From: Mactra quadrangularis
Lineage: Eukaryota > Mollusca > Bivalvia > Venerida > Mactridae
Length of the DNA stretch: 64,000 nt
Direction of reading: 5' to 3'
Assembly (NCBI GenBank): GCA_025267735.1
Contig: CM046297.1
Coordinates: 28,112,011-28,176,010, forward strand
The translations under genes and the position numbers were made by a program. Below are positions 49,901-64,000 of this stretch, one piece after another. Positions within the stretch are counted from its first letter, which is position 1. Each line of letters begins with the position of its first letter. The notes under the pieces were generated by a model. The model was not told the origin of the DNA and did not search any database. It worked only from the letters and a program-made list of their open reading frames with translations.

Positions 49901-52900
49901 TTATAATGAATTTAAAAGTGAAAGGTTTTGAAAGCAAAAGAAAAATTAAGCAGAACTAAAAAGCATTCAGAAATAAACAGTTAATTATCTAATTTTAGAT
50001 ATAAGCTATTCAGTAGGTTTACAAAGTGAAAATGTCACCAACTTTTGGTGGGTACTGTAGTATATTTTGTCCAAAACAAGAGAATATAGACAACTTATTC
50101 GAACGCATAAATAGACCTACTAATGGGAAAATTATACATATACTTTTCTACTATATACTTTTCATTTTTATATATACAGTAAAGTTCCGCTATAAATACC
50201 ACTTTGGTTATCGCAAAAGCATGTGGTTTTTTTATGATTTTAAGTCCCAAACGCTATATGGAAGAAAAATGTCCCAATGATAAGACCAATTCGCTATTAA
50301 GACCTCTAATTTTGATGCTCTTAATAGCAGAGGTTTACTGTAGCAAAATAATGAGACAGTTTAGTCTCAAATTATAAGTTCTAAACCTCACTTTTGTTTC
50401 TTTTCAGTTATTGAAGGATTATTTTTCTCTCAAATAGAACAATATGGCTGTCAGGATCATAGACATTGTACGTACTTCATTTCATTTTATTTAAAAAAAT
50501 CATACGCTTAACACCCGCTCGTGGTTTCTGTCGTGCAATATGCTCGCAAATTCACGAACAGTAATGCATTCGTATCCCATATCTAACAAAGACGGTTTTG
50601 TGAGAATTTTTCACATTTTATTAAGACAGAGTGCGTTCTATCTAAAAAATAAATTATTGATGACAGTTTTGAATTGCACAGCTTAGCAAATGATAACGGC
50701 ACGTTAATTTTAAGAACATGGAAATTCTAAAACGTTATATGCAATGCAAATTATCATATTCTGTTTCTCAACATTTAAAGTTTCCTCCCACGACGGAAAT
50801 CCTTAAAATTACTTAAATAACAAATGAACTACTGTCTAAAATGCGCAAAGAATGTACCGTAAACACACTATTACAACACGCACTCGAATATACCACGCGG
50901 TGCAACATACGTAATTCTGTATATCCTTTTTTGCTGCGGATCGAAATATTGGTGTTTTTTGTACGCTATTATCAAGTATGAAACACGATAATTATGCCTT
51001 GGTGAGCTTTCAAACTCAAGCAAACAAACATGACGATTGGGTAAAAAATAGTCAATGAATACATGTAGCAATTTGCTAATCAATTTTAATTCACATATGA
51101 AAAGTATAACTTTACAGTATGGTCGGCTCTTGGAAACATTCACACCGTAAATGGAGTCAACTGTCAGAAAGACTTGATCATCAGAACAGCCTGTAAGTAG
51201 AAAAGTACAATTTAGAGTCCACTTTTAATTTATTAGTACAAATCGAGATCACGAGATGAACTTTTCTAATACATTCTATTAAAACCTGACAGAAACAATG
51301 AAAACATAAAAAATGGCGACAATTTGAACATATCATATACATTGTATTATACAACGGCATTAAGTATAACTACATAATAAGCAAAGCAGAAAAATAAAAT
51401 TCGTCCATGGTTTATCATTATAAATCGTTGGCTCAAATATTAAAGTTTTACTCATGGCTATGTGCCCTTGAAAAAACATTCTGACCACAAAGAGGTCTAA
51501 AAATAAACTGTTATAAGTATGCGTAACTTTTTTGTATTTAAATGGAATAGCTAAGTATTTCAAGCTCACATCAAACAACTCGGTGTTTAAAGAAATTGCA
51601 TACAATTGGTTGACCCAGTATAGCTATGAACATATTTTGACGAAGGCTAACGAAATACCCGATATTAAACGACTGCTTTGGCAAAGAAATCAAGTTTACA
51701 GTTTTCTGTTTTTTGGACTTATGTAATTTCTTGTCTTACTGAACCATGATGAACGATTAATCATTATAGAATGGTAAAACAAAGATGGTTATATCATGAT
51801 GATGCAATCGATGGTACGATGAATAAATAACGACAAATATTACTTTTCCGTCATCATACCATCGCAGTTTATCATGGACCCTACAAGAAGGGTCATTGAG
51901 TTCATGTAGACAAAAAACGTTACATAAAAATTATCTTAACGGAACACTGTGCAGGTCGCATGCATTTGGTAGCTTGTTTATGAATTAAAACTTCCTACAA
52001 AAATCGGAAATTAAATCCATGTAAAACCGTTAATTTTATTTTTTTTTCAGTGAGATATCCCAGTCCAGAACAAGATACTTGCAAGTGTGCCTTGCCACGT
52101 ACGTATGATAGCTAAATCAAGCTATACAGTCCTTCTCGATTTCTCGACGTTTTGATAGCTCGACTTTCCGTAATCTTGACTGCTTCGCTGGTCCTTATAA
52201 ATTTGAGATAGCGAGATGTGATTGTTTACATGTATATTTTATGTTGTCCAAATGAGATCCTGAACGAAGATTATATTTAACAATTGATGAAGAAATATCA
52301 ACACATTACTGTCGAACTTTCATGGACTCTTGACAACTTGAAATTCGGAACCCTTCGCGTAGCCTACTGCATATACATGGGTTTTATAAAATGCTTTCTA
52401 GACAATGTGAAATTACGATATATGTTTTCACAGCTAGAAGCTAGTTTAAGTTTGATTAGTGTTTCATTGTAATATACAGATTCGACCGCAGTGCTCAGTC
52501 AACACGGTCTCCTTCAAGCAAAGGGACTTTGCCGGTCGCCGGTAGATTCGACTGTCTAATCACTAATGCTAAAACTTTTTACAGAAACTTTAACTACGCC
52601 AACGACTACAACCACGACGTCATCAACTACACCTCTGACGTCAGCAATAACCACATCAGTACACGTTACAGCCACATCAACGGACATGGTGACATCACCA
52701 ACAACTATGGTTACATCACGATATATGTGTAATGAGATAGCAACATTACAAAGTATTGCCACGGCAACACAACTTATGCTTTCTAATACTAGCGTTTGTG
52801 ACACCGATGATGGCGGTTCAGACGATGATTTTACTAGAATAGTATGTGGTAATTTGGGTGCCACTTGGTATAAGGGTGTCAGTGTGAGTTGTGTTTTCAA

Positions 52901-55468
52901 TCTTAAACAAAAGCTTTTTCAAAGTCTGGACATAAAATAAAACCCAGTAATTTCATATTTGTTTCAGAAGGCTATGATATCCCAGTTCAGAACACAAAAA
53001 AAATATTCTGGGCATTTCGTTCGCTGAAACCGAGGTTTTGAAGGTCAAAGCCCATTCTTCAATGACTAATTTCGACAAGAGTGAATTTATTTAATATGCA
53101 TGCAGATTCATTTACAATTGATGTTCACATACCGGTACTACGTCGGGTACTTTTTAAATTTCATTTACCAGGACAAACAAAATTTTTCAACCGAAATATC
53201 TACATTATGACGTGTAATAGTCTTCTATCTACTGACAGAATTAGCCAGTTTTAAAAAAATTATGTTGTTCTTTACAGCGGATTTGAACAATTGTTAAGAC
53301 AATCCAGAGTGACCAGTCGTCCTAATTGCCATTTACATGTAGGCTTATATCTCGATCTGCACCTAAGCTTTTTAGTTATAGTTCTAAACACATTAGGGCC
53401 GGGGAAAAAATATTCGAATATTCGGATCATCACCGAATATTCGAATATTGAAAACCGAATACGAATATTCGAAACACTCAGCATAAAAATGGGCTTTCAC
53501 AATTTTTGCCACACCAAGTTGCAATTAAAATCGTAGTTTAAGAAGCATGTTTATAGTTGAAATGTTTAACACATGTCAATTAAGTTATTGTTATTATTCC
53601 CAGTTTACTGTACAAAACCTTGATTATAGACAGATCATGAAGGATCCATTCAAGATTCGTTGAAACTCCAGATATTGTTAATTCTAGGCTATATGAACCG
53701 AAGTGGCTTAGTATTCAGATAAACAAAATTTTACACGAAAATCGCAATATGAGGCACTGACATACTTGGGGTACAAACGAATATTCGAATTTAAAAGACG
53801 AATATTCGAACATCAAAAGTCCTAAAACACATACGCCAGTGGGTGACAAATTATCCGACTTACAACCGTAAGCGGGATTATGGTTATACGAAACATTTTA
53901 TAAGGACTATTTTTGAAGAACGTATAACTCTCGGCAATCGACCAAAATCCCCAGATTTAGTCATCAGTCGCTCTACTGACTGCGTGAGCCAACCAGGTGG
54001 ATTCCATCAATTCAGCTAAAACTGCATTTGTTCAAATATTGTTCCATTTTTGTTGTGATTTAATTACATTATATTTCGGTAACCATGGCAATTAATCGAA
54101 TAATTTATCAGGGTAATTTTGCTTTATTTTACAAATTTTAATTTAATCTTAATTAAAATAAAAACTTGCCATGTAAATCCAGCAAATCTGGTAGGGGCGG
54201 GGCTTAAATTGTTTTCCGAAAGGGCATGATTAGCCAGTGGTTTTCTGACATATTTCGGCTATATTTTAATTCAGGTAATGGACGCATGTCAAGCCAACCC
54301 AGTGAACATCAAACCATATACACCTATAGCAACATTTACCAATGATGTATATATCTCCAGAGGTGGTCAGTCTGGAGTCTTCTTAAAATGCAACCCAAAT
54401 GGATTTTCAGTAAGTTAAATCGTTTTCCCAGTTTCAACAGTTATGTTCTTATATGAAGTAATTAACTCTCTTGTGAAATGTTTTAAATTTTTTGAAATTA
54501 TATGGAATGTTCTAGATCTGATAACCGTATTTCTATCACATAATAATTGTACTACGTTTGGGCTTTCAGCTTCAATTTCAAAATCTGTATTAGATAACAT
54601 GACATTGTTATCAATTAAAAGTCAATGATAAAAATTATGACAGGGCTGTAAAATTTGCTTATCTGACCGAATGATTAGGCCTACATTTGTTTAGTTTGAA
54701 ATATACTCTGAAACGTTTAGTGTCTCGGCATACCTGCACAGGTAACTATATCAATTAGGACCAACTGTATAATTATTCTGTAAAAATATTCATACACAAA
54801 GTCACAAAATGTTTTATTTATATGTATATCGATAAAAGAAACTCGGTTTCTAATCATAGGTGTAATGCTGAAGAGCATAGTTAGGGAAAACTGGTTAGTT
54901 ATACGATTGAAGGTGGAAAAAAACTGAAACCAATTTGAAGACGATCCAATGTCTGAACAAACAATCACTCGAAACAAAGACGCTATGTGTATAAACATGT
55001 ATATAGGGTCCATATGCTCAAATAAACAGTCACTTTTTTTCGCTCTCCTTCTCCCCTCTTCCTCCCTATGCAACGATATAAACACATTTTATATGCATGA
55101 AATTTAGATCTCCTTTTTATATTTTGTAATTTTTTTTTACAAGTTAATAACTTTCTACTCGCTCCCCTCTGCCCGCATTCTCCCTACACAACTATATGAA
55201 TCCATTTTACATTTCGTATATGCATGTAATTTTTGGTCTCTTTTTGTATTTGTATTTCTGTTTATATTATTGCTCATGTATCATGTTTCATGATTTGAGA
55301 AATAAAGGTTTGTTCTGTTCTGTTCTGATTATCAATTCATTGATATATATTATTGTGTTTATCTTACAGATGGCAGTACAATATTGTAACAGCTCACCAA
55401 AAATCATACAGATTGATACAAATGGTGTTTTAACAAGAAATCCTTATTATTATTTTGTTTTAGCTTAA
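34901..55468 (+). CDS. Secreted modular Cys-repeat protein with Thr-rich linker and NlpC/P60-like C-terminus (20 exons)
   Basis: Exons rebuilt by hand: 34901-34957; 35972-36004, 36311-36358, 37213-37290, 38002-38082; 39180-39227, 44562-44630, 45326-45403, 45970-46008; 46795-46824, 47402-47449, 48399-48470, 49034-49114; 49675-49719, 50408-50467, 51118-51192, 52051-52098; 52585-52883, 54275-54409, 55370-55468. All joins keep one frame, giving about 507 residues. The first exon encodes a signal peptide (ASVIVLLFFMVIPSES). If spliced at AG 34899-34900 the start codon would be split, with A from an unseen upstream exon. Alternatively translation starts at the in-frame ATG 34867 inside the LINE tail. 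Exons 2-17 are all phase 1-1 and build four Cys units. Then come a Thr-rich linker and a Cys-rich C-terminal domain. Function unknown; secreted, probably disulfide-bonded. Weakest points are the 5' end, donor GTTTGT at 44631 and the GC donor at 46825. Confidence 0.72.
35090..35308. repeat. MITE with GGCCACAAG-TTGATCAT ends, copy 1
   Basis: Inverted termini GGCCACAAGTTGATCATGTG and GATCAAATTGTGGTGGCC. The interior has GCGAGCGAG motifs in both halves. It lies in intron 1 of the modular gene. An inverted copy with exact TTA flanks is at 38160-38380, suggesting a PIF/Harbinger-like target. Confidence 0.7.
35508..35705 (-). repeat. SINE family 1, truncated copy
   Basis: It contains GGGTTAAACGCCGTAGCAAC and the GGCTAAATCTCTGGATTTAG body, but stops at AGAATCAGTGGTAGGA, before the tRNA-like head. 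It is therefore 5'-truncated relative to 19885-20210. Confidence 0.75.
36393..36698 (-). repeat. SINE family 1, near-full copy
   Basis: The minus-strand head is GCCCGTCTAGCTCAGTCGG, with a B box near GTTCGATTCCATGG. The plus strand shows AACGCCGTAGCAACACATTG and the AAATCTCTGAAATTAGCTGT body. Possible short flanking repeats ACATCT lie on both sides. It is located in intron 3 of the modular gene, 35 bases after its 36311-36358 exon. Confidence 0.78.
36935..36998. repeat. Hairpin of the ATTCGGAAC family (64 bp)
   Basis: ATTCGGAACACCTCGATCAT pairs with AATGGCCGAGGAGTTCCGAA. A compact relative of 1896-2162. Confidence 0.65.
38160..38380. repeat. MITE with GGCCACAA ends, copy 2
   Basis: Termini GGCCACAACAAGTTGATCAT and ATCAATTTGTTATGGCC, flanked by TTA at 38157-38159 and 38381-38383. 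It is in reverse orientation relative to 35090-35308. It contains a poly-C run near 38330. It lies in the intron after the 38002-38082 exon. Confidence 0.75.
39448..39791 (+). repeat. Left terminal inverted repeat of the foldback element
   Basis: About 344 bp, near-identical to the complement of the right end except for one block present only on the right. It contains four short hairpins whose arms are GTCGTA or TACGAC. Confidence 0.88.
39957..43127. repeat. Dispersed 15-bp motif GTTAACGTATCTTAC, 11 copies in both orientations
   Basis: Copies reading TAAGATACGTTAAC start at about 39957, 42238, 42407 and 42427. Copies reading GTTAACGTATCTTA start at about 40315, 40482, 40665, 42742, 42757, 42922 and 43113. 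All lie between the terminal repeats, in a left cluster and a right cluster, with none noticed elsewhere in the window. Some are adjacent (42407/42427, 42742/42757). Spacing is otherwise irregular, so this is not a tandem satellite. Confidence 0.9.
43491..44057 (-). repeat. Right terminal inverted repeat of the foldback element
   Basis: About 567 bp. It matches the left repeat, plus an inserted block of about 220 bp (about 43510-43735) that is itself palindromic around GCGTACATCTTCAATAG and has arms GGCGAAAAGGCGAAAATAC and its complement. Confidence 0.88.
44675..44744. repeat. Hairpin of the ATTCGGAAC family (70 bp)
   Basis: ATTCGGAACAACCTCGGCGA pairs with CGCCGAGGTAGTTCCGAAT. The ends match those of the 267-bp element at 1896-2162, so it looks like an internal-deletion form of it. 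Confidence 0.8.
45008..45255 (-). repeat. SINE family 1, head-truncated copy
   Basis: GTTGGGTTTAACGCCGTAAA and AGGCTAAATCTCTAGGTTTA are present. The copy stops at GCCCCACCCGGGAAAA, just where the tRNA-like head should begin. Confidence 0.75.
45570..45840 (+). repeat. Interspersed G-rich repeat, copy 3
   Basis: CTAGGGGGGTCCACACTTTT is repeated, then GCAGAATAACGTAACC and a poly-G/CCCCTGGCTCCCTACCCC end. It is related to 23635-23915 and 47596-47911. It lies in the intron between the 45326-45403 and 45970-46008 exons. Confidence 0.6.
46212..46300 (-). repeat. SINE family 2, body fragment
   Basis: On the plus strand TTTCCTCGAACATTGTCTAT and AACCAGTACTCACTTAACTA are the complement of the family 2 body (GAGTACTGGTTATAGACAAG). 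The tRNA-like head is absent. Confidence 0.55.
46795..49114 (+). other. Cys unit 3 of the modular gene (four exons, 77 aa)
   Basis: C exon 46795-46824 (30 nt): VNCSDVSSYN, followed by GCAAGT, so this intron would be GC-AG. D exon 47402-47449 (48 nt): ELMSLADAKSCMSVNS. A exon 48399-48470 (72 nt): VWHILDDLEVKSPQC, RLLAQQFLE. B exon 49034-49114 (81 nt): EKFKDNRSSECVC and on. It repeats the exon-length pattern of unit 1 (33/48/78/81 against 30/48/72/81). Confidence 0.72.
47596..47911 (+). repeat. GGGGCGGATCC repeat flanked by a 21-bp direct repeat
   Basis: The element starts (CA)GGGGCGGATCCAGGATTT and ends GCTAGATTCCCCTATG. It is bracketed by AATAAGCAGTTGAACATCAC(A) at 47575-47595 and AATAAGCAGTCGAACATCAC(A) at 47912-47932, differing at one base. 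The long flanking repeat is more like a retroposon target duplication than a DNA-transposon one. It lies in the intron after exon 47402-47449. Confidence 0.7.
49189..49250. repeat. Hairpin of the ATTCGGAAC family, diverged (62 bp)
   Basis: CATTTGGAACCCCTTGCCCA pairs imperfectly with AATGGTCGAGGTGTTTCGAA. The inner arms ATTCATT and AATGAAT are retained. Confidence 0.55.
49986..50060. repeat. mariner-type MITE, 3' fragment
   Basis: GATATAAGCTATTCAGTAGG and CACCAACTTTTGGTGGGTAC-TG-TA match the end of copies A and B (13003-13381, 16247-16627). The rest of the element is gone. Confidence 0.7.
50175..50342. repeat. pogo-like MITE (168 bp)
   Basis: TACAGTAAAGTTCCGCTATA and, inverted at the other end, TACAGTAAACCTCTGCTATT form terminal inverted repeats. 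It lies in the intron before exon 50408-50467. Confidence 0.65.
52585..55468 (+). other. Thr-rich linker and C-terminal NlpC/P60-like domain of the modular protein
   Basis: Exon 52585-52883 opens with about 45 residues rich in Thr (TLTTPTTTTTTSSTTPLTSA ...), expected to be O-glycosylated. It continues RYMCNEIATLQSIATATQLM ... VCDTDDGG ... DFTRIVCGNLGATWYKGVS. Exons 54275-54409 and 55370-55468 add MDACQANP ... PYTPIATF ... GGQSGVFLKC ... FSMAVQYC and a YYYFVLA end. The order C-x-x-L, W-x-x-G, x-x-IATF, G-G-x-x-G-V-F-L, Q-Y resembles small NlpC/P60-like (BPSL0067-type) hydrolases. In those a His usually stands where Gln is seen here (GGQSG), so this copy may be catalytically dead. The resemblance is from memory of the family pattern, not a search. 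Confidence 0.5.
53394..53824. repeat. hAT-type MITE with GAATATTCG-rich ends, copy 2
   Basis: TAGGGCCGGGG ... AAGTCCTA, flanked by exact 8-bp repeats AAACACAT (53386-53393, 53825-53832). It is homologous to 19352-19777 and lies in the intron between exons 52585-52883 and 54275-54409. Confidence 0.88.
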
Positions 55469-55483
55469 AAACCTGTGTTTGCT

Positions 55484-55489
55484 AATAAA
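55484..55489 (+). terminator. Polyadenylation signal of the modular gene
   Basis: AATAAA 15 bases after the TAA stop, followed by a T-rich stretch. The 3' UTR would be very short. Confidence 0.55.
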
Positions 55490-57229
55490 ATTGTACTAAA
55501 ATTGTCAAAATGATAGTTTGTTTTTATTTTCAACTTGACTTGATTCTTAAACCTTGCAACTCATTTTTCATGCATTCTTGTACCCTCTGTTCTAGTTATC
55601 AACTGAAAAACTTGATAACCTCTGGGTAAGAGAATACTTTCACATGACTGTATGGGTCATACAAGGTTTTATGATAGTTCTCAAAGTGACAGTTTAGGCA
55701 AGTATGAAGTTTTAAAATGTTGGGGAGAGATGGACGGAGATAAATCTAAGGAAATGGGATAGGATATATTATAAGAGAACTCAACGAGCAAGCCTGAAGA
55801 TCAACCCAAACAGGTCGCCTTGTGTTAATTAATGCAAAACCCAACAACAAAAATAATAATAACAAATAGTACACTATAATAAATAGCAATGATAATAACA
55901 CAGTAGTTCATACTTTCTTAAAAAAACAACAGAAATTGTATATTCTTCAAAGTAAGCTGTTACATCACCCATTTCAGAAAGGAGACAGGGTTTGATAAAT
56001 TAATATTCCTTGAAGGAAGTAGACCTGTATGTGGCATATATAACAATCGTCATAACTTTCATACTCTAGTAATAGTGTGACCATGTCCTTATTTATGGTA
56101 GGTCAGGTGAAAACTGTTGGTTAAAACTAACAAAAAGAAGTAACTCTTCTCAATTTTATTTTGTTGTATACAATATATACATAAATAAGACGAATCTAGT
56201 CATTTGCACACATCCTGAAAGTATAAAGAATGGTAAGCAAATTAATGAATTCAAATATATAAAATATAGTAATTTATGTTGATTAATAACAAAGAAACAC
56301 CTCTAGATTTATTTTATATAGTGACCAAAAAGCCATTTTACTATGCATGTTACTAAACATATTACAAATATATTAACAAATATAATTACAATACAAAATT
56401 AAGTTCATTAAATAATAATTATTACTACAAAAACATACCAATTATATGGATAAGACGTCTTATATCTGACTCACATATTAGATTTTCAAAACTCTGAGTT
56501 GTTCACCTATACACCTGTAAGTTAAAAGGTGACATGTAAAGTATAGGATTTGTGAAATATTAAATCATGCAATGTAAAACAGCATTTGTTACTACTTCAT
56601 ATCAAAGGTCCTTATTCATGTAAAATACATGTAGAGTTAAATTCAGACAATATTATGCCTTAAGGCTGAAGTATCTTACTTAATTTATGTTACCGTAAAT
56701 TATCTACAATATCAAAATTCTCCAAAATAACTTACCTTTTCTTACAAACTATAATTTTCAACAACATATAAATGTATTTAATGAATTTTGATCTTTGGTC
56801 CAGTCTCAAATAAATACAAGACAACTCAGAGGAAGGGGAGGTAAATCGAGCCATTATTTCGCGAAAACTCGTAACTTATGCAGATAAACAAACCAGGAAG
56901 ATTTTAATGTCTTTGAGTTTACTGAAATTTCACATCGATGCCTAAGGCAATAATTTATGGTGTTTGATAGCAACATTATGTCACCAAATGTCAATCGTTT
57001 CTTTCAAAACAAAAGACGTGTCATCAAAATCGTTCAAGCGTTTGACAGCAGAAATCATCATAAACAATCAGACGCTTGAATCAGTACACGTTTATTATTT
57101 TTAAATCAGTTAAATATTGTTCCTAGAGTTAATAAGTTGGTTTAAATTTTGATTTTAATGGAATAAAGGGAGAATTACAATAAAAACAATTTAAAAGAAT
57201 TAAAAAAACTCCAGTTGTAAAAGTGAACT
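55490..57229. other. Intergenic stretch before SEC61B
   Basis: AT-rich, with no coding exon or tandem array seen. The last few hundred bases may contain distal promoter sequence of SEC61B or of an undetected opposite-strand gene. Confidence 0.45.
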
Positions 57230-57331
57230 CCACGTCAGCCGCCTTCTCACGCTTACACTCAGCGGTTTGGTCTACGTCACTTCCTTTATATTTGACACGT
57301 CGAAAAGAAGCCGACTCAAAGTTTTAGAAAT
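57230..57331 (+). promoter_or_regulatory. SEC61B proximal promoter / 5' UTR with UPRE-like sites
   Basis: CCACGTCA at 57230-57237 is the exact complement of the UPR element TGACGTGG recognised by ATF6 and XBP1s in animals. CTACGTCA follows at 57272-57279, adjacent to an ETS-like ACTTCC, and ACACGTCG lies at about 57295. Local GC is higher than the surroundings. The transcription start is not defined by sequence alone. Confidence 0.5.
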
Positions 57332-63141
<5,810 letters not shown>

Positions 63142-64000
63142 AACAGACTGTTAATATATACAAACTTTAAAACAATAATATCTTTTAAAAATACTAGTGG
63201 TGAAAGTAACTTCTTCATGAAAAAAAGACCTTCGAGCGTCACATGTTTTTGAAGAACTTTTGAGAGCTATCTTAGTGTGTTTGAAAATTGATGACAGATC
63301 ATTGAAATTTATGAAGAGTTTTGGAAAAGACTCAAGAAAATGTGGATTTTTTTTCAAAACATAGTGACTTCATTTCTATTGGAAATGAATTTTATCAATA
63401 AGTCATATGACATTATTTATGTATACATGTGTTCCATTTACAATATTTGCAATTTGTCAACCTAATTGGTTGAATATATTATTTGGTCTAAGGGATGGAA
63501 ATATGTATTGTTAATGAATACAAACATTTTACTACATAGCCAAATTGTTATTAACCTTCTGTTATTAATTGTGCCAACACGTGGTCAAAGCAGATATATT
63601 TTTTTAAGCAGTCTGCACTTTATATACAATAGAATGAATGAAGAACATCTTAACCTAGCATTAAGTTCTGACAGGAATATTTATCATTTTGATTCTTGTG
63701 TTAAACTGTCCACTGAATATTTATTTTAAGATTGATTAATTTTATTTCGATAGCAGGGTTGGCAAAATCTTATAATTATAACTTGTCTTCTCTGGCTGAC
63801 TGGTAAAAGTTACTTTTCTGTGTGACCATTATAGAATAAAACTATTGAAAGTTCCACTTGTCTTGGCATGTCTTTGGACAACACAGACAATACTGACCAT
63901 TGCTATTGCCACCGCAATACCGACCATTGCTATCGCCAGCGCTGGATAGAATTAAGAAAAAGCAATGGTATATCACATGTCATTGATGTCACATGTTCAT
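63142..64000 (+). other. SEC61B 3' UTR and right flank
   Basis: An AATAAA at 63835-63840 would give a 3' UTR of about 700 bases. No coding exon is seen after the SEC61B stop. A short direct repeat (GACCATTGCTAT...GCCA) lies near 63896-63945. Confidence 0.5.

Larger units (their letters stand above)
49675..52098 (+). other. Cys unit 4 of the modular gene (four exons, 76 aa)
   Basis: C exon 49675-49719 (45 nt): HNGSLRTCEHSSSYR. D exon 50408-50467 (60 nt): VIEGLFFSQIEQYGC, then QDHRH. A exon 51118-51192 (75 nt): LWSALGN, NGVNCQKDLIIRTA. B exon 52051-52098 (48 nt): LRYPSPEQDTCKCALP. Five cysteines. Exon lengths follow unit 2 (48/69/78/39 against 45/60/75/48). The next exon begins the Thr-rich linker. 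Confidence 0.74.

Noticed and set aside
52556..52900. 114-codon minus-strand open frame with a Val/Asp-rich peptide
   Set aside because: It is the shadow of the Thr-rich plus-strand exon 52585-52883, which has fitting splice sites and phase.
54717..55085. 122-codon minus-strand open frame
   Set aside because: It lies wholly within an intron of the modular gene and encodes an unstructured-looking peptide with no recognisable domain or splice partners.

Overview
The window is AT-rich animal nuclear DNA: protein-coding exons are short and separated by long introns with GT-AG (once probably GC-AG) boundaries, and most of the sequence is interspersed repeats, mainly tRNA-derived SINEs and small inverted-repeat DNA elements. 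The SINE families and the gene content point to a lophotrochozoan, most likely a bivalve mollusc. That assignment is an inference from general knowledge and was not checked against a database.

Layout, left to right. (1) 2291-3044: last coding exon of a melatonin-receptor-like class A GPCR, starting inside the DRY region, so its earlier exons lie beyond the left edge. (2) 6257-12693: complete four-exon gene for a 230-residue protein with six EF-hand-like segments. (3) About 13.0-23.9 kb: gene-poor and repeat-dense. It holds two mariner-type MITEs, an 85-bp satellite of 14 units, a 59-bp tandem array, a hAT-type MITE, two SINEs and a piggyBac-type MITE. A possible non-coding first exon for the next gene lies near 18.35 kb. 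(4) 23998-24330: PLAC8/cornifelin-family gene with an uninterrupted coding sequence. (5) 24.4-34.9 kb: repeats only, ending with a LINE 3'-end remnant. (6) 34901-55468: a secreted modular protein rebuilt here from 20 exons. It has a signal peptide, 16 small phase 1-1 exons forming four 76-80-residue cysteine units (five Cys each, in two alternating types), a Thr-rich linker, and a C-terminal domain resembling a degenerate NlpC/P60-like hydrolase. (7) 57332-63141: complete four-exon SEC61B, the beta subunit of the ER translocon, with unfolded-protein-response-like sites just upstream.

The two observations most worth checking are the modular gene of (6), whose exon lengths repeat as a two-unit block, and a 4.6-kb inverted-repeat mobile element inside one of its introns (39448-44057). 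That element has an exact 6-bp target duplication, terminal repeats built from nested palindromes, and 11 copies of the motif GTTAACGTATCTTAC confined to its interior. No real tRNA, rRNA, CRISPR or bacterial-type operon was seen. The genes do not appear to form one pathway. SEC61B and the secreted modular protein are neighbours on the same strand, and the secretory link between them is probably incidental.
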